Shown piece by piece: positions 1 through 6,512 of a DNA stretch of 17,438 nucleotides. A program made the position numbers and the translations under genes. How positions within the stretch are numbered: position 1 is the stretch's first letter; the number at the start of each line of letters is the position of its first letter. The notes beneath the pieces are model-generated. The model was not told where the DNA came from. It saw nothing but the letters and a program-made list of their open reading frames with translations, and did no database searches. This DNA is from BOG-908 sp964247675. GTDB lineage: Bacteria; Pseudomonadota; Alphaproteobacteria; Acetobacterales; Acetobacteraceae. The stretch lies in assembly GCA_964247675.1 (NCBI GenBank), contig CAXTVW010000073.1:1-17438 (forward strand), given 5' to 3'.

Positions 1-23
1 GTGGCGAGGCCAAGGTTATCTAA
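1..23 (+). CDS. etfB: Electron transfer flavoprotein beta subunit, C-terminal end only
   Basis: Only the last six codons are present: Gly-Glu-Ala-Lys-Val-Ile, then TAA at 21-23, in the frame starting at base 3. EtfB proteins of alphaproteobacteria commonly end in a Lys-rich helix finishing in Glu-Ala-x-Val-Ile, and etfB normally precedes etfA, which starts at 182. The call therefore rests on context plus a very short tail. EtfB binds AMP and pairs with EtfA in the matrix-type ETF heterodimer that takes electrons from acyl-CoA dehydrogenases. The 158-nt gap to etfA is unusually long because a palindromic repeat occupies it. Confidence 0.65.
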
Positions 24-26
24 GGA

Positions 27-155
27 AGCAAGCAGTCCTTTTTTGAAAAAAAGGATCAAAAAACTTTTGCTTCCTGCCGGCGGCTGACGGACAGGTCCGC
101 GACAGCACAGACAAAAGTTTTTTGCTTCTTTTTTTCAAAAAAGAAGGCCTTCCTT
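27..155. repeat. Composite A/T-arm palindrome, copy A (between etfB and etfA)
   Basis: The left arm at 28-74 begins AAGCAAGCAGTCC and contains the hairpin GTCC-T6 / A7-GGAT, then CAAAAAACTTTTGC. The right arm at 111-151 is CAAAAGTTTTTTG followed by the hairpin CTTC-T7 / A6-GAAG and ends in GGCCTT. The core at 71-110 is short and GC-rich (GCGG/CCGC stem). The two arms carry different hairpin versions (GTCC/GGAT on the left, CTTC/GAAG on the right). The copy lies inside an operon, between the etfB stop and the etfA start. Confidence 0.9.
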
Positions 156-181
156 TCTTGTCTTAAATCGAAAGCAAAACA

Positions 182-1117
182 ATGAGCGTCCTAGTCCTGA
201 TAGATCACGAAAAAGGCCTGCTCAAGCAGCCGTCCCGCAGCGCGGTCGCCGCTGCCAGCAAGCTTGGCGAAGTGCACGCGCTGGTGGTCGGCCAGGGCGT
301 GAGCGCGGCCGCTGACGCTGCCGCCAAGCTGCCCGGCGTGACCAAGGTGTTGAAGGCCGACGCCGCCGGATACGAGCACGCGCTCGCCGAGCCGCTGGCC
401 GCGCTGCTGGTGGCGTTGGCCCCCGGCTACACGCACCTGCTCTCGGCCTCCACCGCCACGGGAAAGAACGTGATGCCGCGTGTGGCCGCGCTGCTGGACG
501 TGCAGCCGATCAGCGACATTGCCGGCGTGGAGGATGCCGACACCTTCGTGCGCCCGATCTATGCGGGCAACGCGATGGCGACCGTGCGCTCGTCGGACAA
601 GATAAAGGTGATCACCGTGCGCGCGGCGAGCTTCGATCCGGTGGCGGCCGAAGGCGGCAGTGCGGTGATCGAGGACGCGGCGGATGCCGGCAACACGGGG
701 TCCTCGCGCTTCGTCAGCGCCGAGCTGTCCAAGAGCGAGCGGCCGGAGCTGACGGCGGCCCGCGTGGTGATCTCCGGCGGCCGCGGCATGCAGAACGGCG
801 AGAATTTCCATTTGCTCGATCCGATCGCGGACAAGCTGGGCGCGGCTGTCGGCGCCTCGCGCGCCGCGGTGGATGCGGGCTACGTGCCGAACGACTATCA
901 GGTCGGCCAGACGGGCAAGATCGTGGCGCCCGAGCTTTACATGGCGATCGGCATTTCCGGCGCGATCCAGCATCTGGCCGGCATGAAGGACAGCAAGGTG
1001 ATCGTCGCCATCAACAAGGATGAGGACGCGCCGATCTTCCAGGTGGCCGATTACGGCCTGGTGGCCGATTTGTTCACCGCGCTGCCGGAATTGAAGGCCG
1101 AGCTCGAGCGCGCTTGA
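182..1117 (+). CDS. etfA: Electron transfer flavoprotein alpha subunit
   Basis: This 311-residue protein is full length for EtfA. It forms the FAD-carrying half of the EtfAB heterodimer, which passes electrons from acyl-CoA dehydrogenases to ETF-ubiquinone oxidoreductase. The N-terminal domain (about 1-185) has the ETF beta-sheet fold and includes PIYAGNAMATV at 125-135. The C-terminal FAD domain has RVVISGGRGM at 194-203. It also has the signature block from VGQTGKIVAPELYMAIG (241-257) through SGAIQHLAGM to the INKDEDAPIF loop (278-286). The ATG start matches family N-termini (MSVLVLIDHE), but the ribosome site is weak (GAAAG) and sits just behind repeat copy A. The stop overlaps or nearly touches the start of the next gene, so the two are translationally coupled. 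Confidence 0.96.
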   Translation: MSVLVLIDHEKGLLKQPSRSAVAAASKLGEVHALVVGQGVSAAADAAAKLPGVTKVLKADAAGYEHALAEPLAALLVALAPGYTHLLSASTATGKNVMPRVAALLDVQPISDIAGVEDADTFVRPIYAGNAMATVRSSDKIKVITVRAASFDPVAAEGGSAVIEDAADAGNTGSSRFVSAELSKSERPELTAARVVISGGRGMQNGENFHLLDPIADKLGAAVGASRAAVDAGYVPNDYQVGQTGKIVAPELYMAIGISGAIQHLAGMKDSKVIVAINKDEDAPIFQVADYGLVADLFTALPELKAELERA

Positions 1118-1119
1118 CC

Positions 1120-1989
1120 ATGCGCACGCTCGGCGTGGTGGGCGCTGGCCAGATGGGCAACGGGATTGCCCATGTGGCGGCACTCGCCGGGCTGGACGTG
1201 CTGATGCTGGACGCCAAGGCCGATGCGCTTGCCAAGGCAATCGGCACGATCGGGCGCAACATGGAGCGCCAGGTCACCAAGGGCGCAATCACGCCCGACG
1301 CACGCGCGGCGGCAATCGGCCGGCTGCGTCCTGTGGAGGACGCGTCCGGCCTGGCGCAATGCGACATCGTCATTGAGGCCGCGACCGAGCGCGAGGACAT
1401 CAAGCGCGCGATCTTCACCAAGCTGATCGCCCATGTGCGCCCCGAGTGCATCCTGGCCACCAACACCTCATCCATCTCTATCACCAGGTTGGGTGCCGCC
1501 ACGGACAGGCCGGCGCGCTTCATCGGCATGCACTTCTTCAATCCGGTGCCGGTGATGAAGCTGGTGGAGGTGATACGCGGCATCGCCACTGACGACGCGA
1601 CCTACGAGGCGGTGTCCGCGCTGGCCCGAACGCTCGGCAAGACCGTGGCGCTGTCCGAAGATTTTCCCGGCTTCATGGCCAACCGCATCCTGATGCCGAT
1701 GATCAACGAGGCGGTCTACACGCTCTATGAGGGCGTGGGGACGATCACCTCGATCGACTGTGCGCTGAAGCTCGGTTGCAACCACCCGATGGGGCCGCTG
1801 GAGCTGGCCGACTTCATCGGGCTGGATACCTGCCTGTCGATCATGCAGGTGCTGCTGGAAGGATTGTCGGATACCAAGTACCGGCCCTGTCCGCTGCTGG
1901 TGAAGTATGTGGAAGCCGGGTGGCTGGGGCGGAAGACGGGGCGGGGATTCTACGATTACTCGGTTACGCCGCCAAAACCGACGCGGTGA
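1120..1989 (+). CDS. hbd: 3-hydroxybutyryl-CoA dehydrogenase
   Basis: This 289-residue protein is the usual length of single-domain-pair 3-hydroxyacyl-CoA dehydrogenases that convert (S)-3-hydroxybutyryl-CoA and NAD(P)+ to acetoacetyl-CoA. The Rossmann motif GAGQMG is at 8-13. NTSSIS is at 115-120. The catalytic His-Glu pair lies in HFFNPVPVMKLVE (H138, E150). DFPGFMANRI is at 181-190, and the C-terminal dimer domain includes GCNHPMGPLELADFIGLD. The ATG at 1120 gives the typical start MRTLGVVGAG; a TTG at 1114 in the same frame would overlap the etfA stop by 4 nt. Either start implies coupling to etfA. Placement next to etfBA suggests a role in butyrate/acyl-CoA oxidation or polyhydroxybutyrate turnover. 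The symbol could also be paaH or hbdA. Confidence 0.93.
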   Translation: MRTLGVVGAGQMGNGIAHVAALAGLDVLMLDAKADALAKAIGTIGRNMERQVTKGAITPDARAAAIGRLRPVEDASGLAQCDIVIEAATEREDIKRAIFTKLIAHVRPECILATNTSSISITRLGAATDRPARFIGMHFFNPVPVMKLVEVIRGIATDDATYEAVSALARTLGKTVALSEDFPGFMANRILMPMINEAVYTLYEGVGTITSIDCALKLGCNHPMGPLELADFIGLDTCLSIMQVLLEGLSDTKYRPCPLLVKYVEAGWLGRKTGRGFYDYSVTPPKPTR

Positions 1990-2226
1990 GTTCCGGAGCG
2001 CCTGCGAACGCGCATCGAGCGACCGAGGTCGAGCAAGCAAGCAGCAGTAACAGGCGCCTAATTCCAGGCTAAGTCATAACCTCCTATCGGACCCGGCTTG
2101 AACAGGGCACGATGGATAGCGCGTCTCCGCCCACCTAGTCGGCCGGCTTGTCCAGCAAAAAGTTTCTTGCACACGATTATGTGATCTGCTTAGTGTCGCC
2201 TACGTAACGTATTGCGGGGGATGAAC
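1990..2226. other. Intergenic region with a possible decayed palindrome copy
   Basis: No gene is supported here. The stretch 2033-2044 (GCAAGCAAGCAG) resembles the outer end of the repeat family's left arm. The stretch 2155-2170 (GCAAAAAGTTTCTTGC) resembles its inner hairpin GCAAAAGTTTTTTGC. The distance between them is about that of a full element, so this may be an old, eroded copy; the match is weak. A near-palindrome CGACC-GA-GGTCG lies at 2020-2031 just after the hbd stop. A weak promoter guess for the next gene is TTGCAC (2167-2172) with TTAGTG 17 nt downstream. Confidence 0.3.
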
Positions 2227-2784
2227 ATGAGTGGGTTATTCGGTGTCGACCGACGCGTCGGTCGAGGTGTTGCAGCCGCGGCGCTTGCCTGTCTGGCCGC
2301 CTTCGGTGCACCGCGTGCCGCGGAAGCAACGACCATCAACTACGTCTTCGTTCCCGGCACCGTGGCGACCATCGACGCCACCGAAACGATAACCGGGTCG
2401 TTCAGCTACGACACGGTAACGAACGCCCTGACGGACGTGAACGTAATCCTGACCGGCGGTTCGGTCTATTCGGGCGCCTATGACTACCAGTTCAGCCAGT
2501 TCACCTCCCAAAATGGCGGCTCGGTGGGTCTGTCGGCCGTCGGCAACGACAATGGCAACGGAGACCTGCTCTACCTCGCATTCGCAAACGGTCTCGGCTC
2601 GAACAACCTGTCGCTCGCTGGCTTCGCGGCGTACAATGGGCCGAATGGCAACGAGTTTGCCGACGGTGCAATCACTGGTGGCATCGTCTTCGCGCCTGCT
2701 GCTGCCGTGCGGGAGCCGGCGTCGCTGGCTATCATGGCTGGCGGACTCGCCCTGCTCGGTTTCACGCGCAAGCGACGCGCCTGA
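2227..2784 (+). CDS. Small secreted PEP-CTERM-like protein
   Basis: This protein has 185 residues. The N-terminus is basic and hydrophobic (VGRGVAAAALACLAAFG, 11-27), followed by a signal-peptidase-like site near AAEA (31-34). The mature region is rich in Gly, Asn, Thr and Ser with alternating beta-type segments. The C-terminus has the tripartite sorting layout: REPASLA at 162-168, a hydrophobic stretch (IMAGGLALLGF) and a basic end (TRKRRA). In known systems such tails are handled by exosortase/archaeosortase-type enzymes, and the proteins go to the surface or exopolysaccharide. The canonical VPEP is VREP here. ATG 2227 is chosen because GGGGG at 2216-2220 is well spaced from it; ATG 2221 and TTG 2212 are worse. 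The molecular function is unknown, and no exosortase gene is in the window. Confidence 0.8.
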   Translation: MSGLFGVDRRVGRGVAAAALACLAAFGAPRAAEATTINYVFVPGTVATIDATETITGSFSYDTVTNALTDVNVILTGGSVYSGAYDYQFSQFTSQNGGSVGLSAVGNDNGNGDLLYLAFANGLGSNNLSLAGFAAYNGPNGNEFADGAITGGIVFAPAAAVREPASLAIMAGGLALLGFTRKRRA

Positions 2785-2793
2785 AGCGGCACA

Positions 2794-2809
2794 CCGGCAA
2801 GGCTGCCGG
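2794..2809. terminator. Stem-loop between convergent genes
   Basis: CCGGCA (2794-2799), loop AGGC and TGCCGG (2804-2809) form a perfect 6-bp stem starting 10 nt after the PEP-CTERM gene stop. No T tract follows on either strand, so intrinsic termination is only a possibility. Confidence 0.3.
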
Positions 2810-2843
2810 GCCCAAGCTGTGCGTCCCGTAGCCAGCTGCGTGG

Positions 2844-4049
2844 TCAGGCAGACTTCGCCGTCGCGCGCCCGGCTTCCAACCGCAGCAGCCGGGCCGCCGG
2901 CGCGATCGTCCAGCCCTGGATAGCCACAGACACCGTCACCACCACGAACACCACGTCGAACAGCACCCGCGCATGCTGCACGCCGGCCAGTAGCGGCACG
3001 ATCGTCAGGTAGATCGGCACCGCGCCGCGCAGACCCACCCAGGAGACGAAGGCCGCGTCGCGCAGACGCCAGCGCAGCGGCAGCAGGCACAGCATCACGG
3101 CTGCGGGCCTGGCCAGCAGGATCAGCACGGCGGTGACACTGAGCGCCGGCAGGATGCGCGGCGGCAGTTCGTGCGGCGTGACGAGCAGGCCCAGCATCAG
3201 GAACAGCGCGATCTGCGCCAGCCAGCCCAGCGCGCCGAAGAAGCGCGACAGCGGATCACTGACGGGGTGCTCGTGGTTTCCGACGACCAGGCCGGTCAGG
3301 TAAACCGCCAGGAACCCGCTGGCGCCCAGCGTTTGCGCGCCGCCGAAGATGGCGAGCGCGGCGCCGATCGCCAGCACCGGAAACACCGATTTCTCGGCGC
3401 TGAGCGTGCGGAACAGCCAGAGCAGAACGAAGCCGCTGGCCAGGCCGATGACGGCGCCGCCCCCCATCTCCTCGGCAAACAGCAACCCCGCCGCACGCGG
3501 CGCCAGGCCGCCCGGCATGGTCAGGACCTGCACCAGGCCCACGGTCAGGAACACGCTCATCGGGTCGTTCAGCCCGGATTCCACCTCCAGCGTTGCCGTC
3601 ACGCGGAACGGCACGGCCGCCTTGGACTGGCGCAGCAGCACGTTCACGGCGGCGGCGTCCGTTGGCGCAAGCACGGCGCCCAGCAGCAGCGCCTCCGGCC
3701 AGCTGACCGCGAACAGCAGCCGCGCGGCCGCGCCCACGATGGCCGCGCTGACTGCCACGCCAACCGTGGCCAGCGCCGCCGATGGCGCCAGCGCCTGGCG
3801 TATCATCCGGCGCTCGGTGCCCAGCCCGCCCTGGAACAGGATCACCACCAGCGCCAGACTGCCGACGAAATAGGCGAACTTGAAATCGTCGAACTGTATG
3901 CCGCCCGGCCCGTCCTCGCCGGCCAGCATGCCTACCGCGATGAACACCAGCAGCAGGGGGGTGCCGATACGCGCGGAGAGCAGGCCGGCCAGGATGGCGA
4001 GCATGCAGAGCACGCCGGCGATCAGGATTATATCATGCGCGCTGTTCAT
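2844..4049 (-). CDS. NhaP-type cation/proton antiporter lacking the cytoplasmic domain
   Basis: This is a multi-spanning inner-membrane protein of 401 residues in the CPA1 family, related to the K+/H+ antiporter NhaP2/CvrA. It exchanges monovalent cations for protons. Family blocks are GTPLLLVFIAVGMLAGEDGP (29-48), the unwound-helix motif APTDAAAV (128-135) and ESGLNDPMSVFLT (157-169) with the Asn-Asp pair of electroneutral antiporters. NhaP2 proteins usually run to about 570-580 residues with a TrkA-C regulatory domain; this one stops after the transmembrane part (LRLEAGRATAKSA), so that control is absent. Where E. coli NhaP2 has ILLDGG, this protein has ILFQGG (Q73). The start at 4049 has GGAG 7 nt upstream; an in-frame ATG at 4067 has none. 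The ion specificity cannot be told. Confidence 0.85.
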   Translation of the reverse strand: MNSAHDIILIAGVLCMLAILAGLLSARIGTPLLLVFIAVGMLAGEDGPGGIQFDDFKFAYFVGSLALVVILFQGGLGTERRMIRQALAPSAALATVGVAVSAAIVGAAARLLFAVSWPEALLLGAVLAPTDAAAVNVLLRQSKAAVPFRVTATLEVESGLNDPMSVFLTVGLVQVLTMPGGLAPRAAGLLFAEEMGGGAVIGLASGFVLLWLFRTLSAEKSVFPVLAIGAALAIFGGAQTLGASGFLAVYLTGLVVGNHEHPVSDPLSRFFGALGWLAQIALFLMLGLLVTPHELPPRILPALSVTAVLILLARPAAVMLCLLPLRWRLRDAAFVSWVGLRGAVPIYLTIVPLLAGVQHARVLFDVVFVVVTVSVAIQGWTIAPAARLLRLEAGRATAKSA

Positions 4050-4079
4050 CGGTCTCCGATGGCGCACACGTCAGGAAGA

Positions 4080-4117
4080 AAGCAAGCAGTCCTTTTTGGC
4101 AAAAAATAAGGCCTTGC
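4080..4117. repeat. Palindrome copy B, solo hairpin deletion derivative
   Basis: AAGCAAGCAGTCCTTTTT joins through GGC directly to AAAAAATAAGGCCTTGC. The left half matches the outer left arm of copy A, and the right half matches the outer right end of the family. The inner hairpins and the core are missing. It lies between the divergently transcribed antiporter and MFS genes. Confidence 0.75.
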
Positions 4118-4168
4118 TGGCTTTGTGCACCGCAGCATCTTGCGCGTCGCTAGCCCGGCACCCAAGCT

Positions 4169-4187
4169 TCCGGCTCGCTTGCCGGAG
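4169..4187 (+). promoter_or_regulatory. Stem-loop covering the MFS gene ribosome-binding site
   Basis: TCCGGC (4169-4174), loop TCGCTT and GCCGGA (4181-4186) form a perfect 6-bp GC-rich stem. The Shine-Dalgarno-like GGAG (4184-4187), 8 nt before the TTG start at 4196, lies in its 3' strand. Folding would hide the site, which suggests low or conditional translation. This is inferred from sequence only. Confidence 0.4.
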
Positions 4188-4195
4188 CCAGCCCA

Positions 4196-5404
4196 TTGCC
4201 CCTTCCCCTGCTAGCCCTGGCGCTTGCCGCCTTTGCCATAGGCACCAGCGAGTTCGTCATCATGGGCCTGCTGCCGGACCTCAGCCGGGACCTCCACGTC
4301 AGCATCCCCGGCGCTGGCCTGCTGGTTACAGGATATGCGCTCGGTGTGGTGATCGGCGCGCCTATCCTGGCCATTGCCACCGCGCGGCTGCCGCGGCGGG
4401 CGGCGCTGCTGGGGCTGATCGGCGCCTACGCGGCGGGCAACCTGCTGTGTGCGGTCTCGCCGACCTACGGGCTGCTGATGGCGGCGCGCGTGGCCACCGC
4501 TTTATGCCACGGCGCGTTCTTCGGCATCGGCTCCATCGTGGCGGGCGGGCTGGTGCCGCCGGCCAGGCGCGGGCAGGCGATCGCCATCATGTTCAGCGGG
4601 CTGACGCTGGCCAACGTGCTTGGCGTGCCGGCCGGCACGGCGCTGGGCCAGGCCGCCGGCTGGCGCGCCACCTTCTGGTGCGTGGCGGCCATCGCACTGG
4701 CCGCCACCGCCGCGATCGCCTGGGCGCTGCCCCGCTTGCCGAAACCGGCCGATAGCAGCCTGCTCGCCGAGTTCCGCGTGCTCCGCAAACCGCAGGTGGT
4801 GCTCGCCATGCTGATGAGCCTGCTGTGCTCGGCCAGCCTGTTCAGCGTATTCACCTACATCACGCCGATGCTGGAGCACGTGACCAGGCTCTCGCCGCAC
4901 GCGGTCACCTGGCTGCTGCTGCTGTTTGGCGTGGGCATCACCGCGGGCAATCTGCTGGGCGGCCGGCTTGGCGACTGGCGGCTGATGGCCAGCATCGCCG
5001 GCGTGCAGGCGGGGCTGGTGGCCACGCTGGCGTTGCTGGTGGTCACCTTGCCATTTGCCGTGCCGGCCGGCGCCACCGTGCTGCTGTGGGGCGTGCTGAC
5101 CTTCGCGGTGGCCACGCCGCTGCAGATGCGGGTGATAGATTCCGCGCCGGAAGCACCCAACCTGGTGGCGACGCTGAACCAGGGCGCGTTCAACCTGGGC
5201 AACGCCACGGGTGCCTGGCTGGGCGGCGCCGCGTTGGGCGCGGGCCTCGCGTATAGCGCGCTGCCCTGGCTGGGAGCGGGGCTGGGCGTTGCGGCCTTGA
5301 TTTCGACAGCGATTTCAATGAGGCTGGAGCGGGCAGGACGCGTGCGCAAGCAGTCCTTCTCTGCAAGAAGGGACCAAAAAACTTTCACGACCTCGCATCT
5401 GTAG
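4196..5404 (+). CDS. MFS transporter, DHA1 (AraJ/arabinose-efflux-like) family
   Basis: This inner-membrane protein of 402 residues has about twelve hydrophobic segments. The N-terminus MPLPLLALALAAFAIGTSEF followed by VIMGLLPDLS is the classic start of AraJ/YdhP-type proton-driven efflux permeases. After helix 2 there is the loop ATARLPRRAALLG (MFS motif A region). ATALCHGAFFGIGS and GVPAGTALGQAAGWRATFW are further family blocks. The start is TTG at 4196; no ATG fits, and the family N-terminus aligns exactly here. The last roughly 19 residues (from Arg 384) are encoded by repeat copy C and are basic and unlike family tails. The substrate is unknown; such proteins export drugs, sugars or amino-acid derivatives. 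The antiporter gene is divergent, and a TraB/GumN gene follows. Confidence 0.9.
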   Translation: MPLPLLALALAAFAIGTSEFVIMGLLPDLSRDLHVSIPGAGLLVTGYALGVVIGAPILAIATARLPRRAALLGLIGAYAAGNLLCAVSPTYGLLMAARVATALCHGAFFGIGSIVAGGLVPPARRGQAIAIMFSGLTLANVLGVPAGTALGQAAGWRATFWCVAAIALAATAAIAWALPRLPKPADSSLLAEFRVLRKPQVVLAMLMSLLCSASLFSVFTYITPMLEHVTRLSPHAVTWLLLLFGVGITAGNLLGGRLGDWRLMASIAGVQAGLVATLALLVVTLPFAVPAGATVLLWGVLTFAVATPLQMRVIDSAPEAPNLVATLNQGAFNLGNATGAWLGGAALGAGLAYSALPWLGAGLGVAALISTAISMRLERAGRVRKQSFSARRDQKTFTTSHL

Positions 5405-5498
5405 CAGCCGGTTACCTCCGGAGCCACACGGCCTCGCAGCAGCGAGGGGAGCAAAAGTTTTTTGCTTCTTTTTTTCAAAAAAGAAGGCCTTTCTTGCC
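5346..5498. repeat. Composite palindrome, copy C
   Basis: The outer end is GCAAG at 5346 and CTTGC at 5494-5498. The left arm has the GTCC-type hairpin: GTCCTTCT pairs with AGAA-G-GGAC. The right arm (5451-5491) has GCAAAAGTTTTTTGC and CTTC-T7/A6-GAAG and ends in AAGGCCTT. The core (about 5388-5450) has CCTCGC/GCGAGG pairing and CCGG-N6-CCGG. It shares CGCATCT-GTAGCAGCCGG with copy D's core (CGCATCT-TCAGCAGCCGG). The copy contains the 3' end and stop codon of the MFS gene. Confidence 0.9.
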
Positions 5499-5519
5499 TT
5501 CTCCCCGTCCGGACACACG

Positions 5520-6368
5520 ATGCGCAGCCTATGCCTCGCTCTCCTTCTGATAACCGCCCGCCCCGCCTGGGCGGACCCCGCACTCTGGGTGGCGCACGGC
5601 CCCAACGCCACCGTGTACCTGTTCGGCACCGTTCACATCCTGCCCACCGGCGAGCACTGGATGGATGCGTCTATCCAAAAGGCGCTGGACGCATCGACGG
5701 AATTATGGACCGAGGCGGACGTCAGCGACCTTTCCGGCAGCGTAAACGCCATACGCCATTACGGCCTGGATGCCGCAAAGAGCACCGAGCAGCTGCTGCC
5801 ACAGGCGTACCGTGCGCGCTACCACACGCTGGCGGCGGCTTCCGGCATGCCGGCCGCCTTGCTGGCGCAGGCACGGCCCTGGCTGGTGGAGATACTCATC
5901 ATGGGCTCAACCCTGCGGCAGGCTGGCCCGGTGTCGGTAGGTGCGGAGGGCACCCTGCTGGCCTACGCGCACGCGCACCACAAATCGACGCCCACCTTCG
6001 AGACGGTGGACCAGCAATTCGCCATCATGGCCGACATGTCGCAGGCGACACAGCTCGTTTCGCTGGAGAGTGAAATCGACGAGTCAGATGACGCCGGGCC
6101 GCAGTTTCACAACCTGGTCGCCGCCTGGCTCGTGGGCGACGAGGCGGCGCTGGACCGGCTGATCAACCAGCAGATGCATGACCACAGCGAGGAAGTCTGG
6201 ACCGAGCTGATCCTACGGCGCAACGAGCGGTTCGCCCAGCGCATTGCCGACCGGCTTTCTGGCACCGGGACGGCGTTCGTGGCGGTGGGGGTGGCGCATC
6301 TTTGCGGGTCTGTCGGGGTGCCGCAGTTGTTGCGCAATCAGGGGTTTTTGGTGGAGCGGGTTAAGTAA
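5520..6368 (+). CDS. Secreted TraB/GumN-family protein
   Basis: This protein has 282 residues with a signal peptide (MRSLCLALLLITARPAWA, cut before DPALW). The TraB/GumN family (TIKI-like putative metalloprotease fold) is shown by LFGTVHILP at 34-42, with the family's G-T-x-H motif, and an acidic ELWTEAD strand at 61-67. Near the C-terminus are the Arg-Asn pair in RRNERFAQRI and AVGVAHLCGSVGVPQLL with the second conserved His. The length is normal for the single-domain bacterial group. It is probably periplasmic. Some relatives sit in polysaccharide (xanthan, gumN) clusters, but no clear enzymatic role is established. The Shine-Dalgarno is weak (CCGGA, 6 nt from ATG). It follows repeat copy C and ends one base before copy D. 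Confidence 0.88.
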   Translation: MRSLCLALLLITARPAWADPALWVAHGPNATVYLFGTVHILPTGEHWMDASIQKALDASTELWTEADVSDLSGSVNAIRHYGLDAAKSTEQLLPQAYRARYHTLAAASGMPAALLAQARPWLVEILIMGSTLRQAGPVSVGAEGTLLAYAHAHHKSTPTFETVDQQFAIMADMSQATQLVSLESEIDESDDAGPQFHNLVAAWLVGDEAALDRLINQQMHDHSEEVWTELILRRNERFAQRIADRLSGTGTAFVAVGVAHLCGSVGVPQLLRNQGFLVERVK

Positions 6369-6369
6369 A

Positions 6370-6512
6370 GTAAGAAAGGCCTTCTTTTTTGAAAAAAGAA
6401 GCAAAAAACTTTTTCTCCCCGCATCTTCAGCAGCCGGATATCTCCGGTGAGCACACGCTTCGTAGCATCGAGGGAGTCGAAGTTTTTTGCTTTTTCTTGA
6501 AAAAGGCCTTGC
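6370..6512. repeat. Composite palindrome, copy D, filling a convergent gene gap
   Basis: The left arm has AAGGCC (6376-6381), CTTC-T6/A6-GAAG, then CAAAAAACTTTTT. The right arm has GAAGTTTTTTGC and a shorter hairpin CTTTTT/AAAAAG and ends in GGCCTTGC. The core shares its sequence with copy C and has CCGGA-TATC-TCCGG plus an outer CTCCC/GGGAG pairing. It fills the whole gap between the TraB gene stop (6368) and the receptor stop codon (6513-6515), abutting the latter. Confidence 0.92.

Noticed and set aside
191..1240. Long minus-strand open frame opposite etfA and hbd
   Set aside because: The etfA/hbd frame is certain, and this frame encodes Arg/His/Gly-rich sequence typical of the antisense of GC-rich genes.
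3171..4109. Long plus-strand open frame opposite the antiporter
   Set aside because: It is Gln/Arg/His-rich low-complexity translation, while the minus strand encodes a well-conserved membrane protein.
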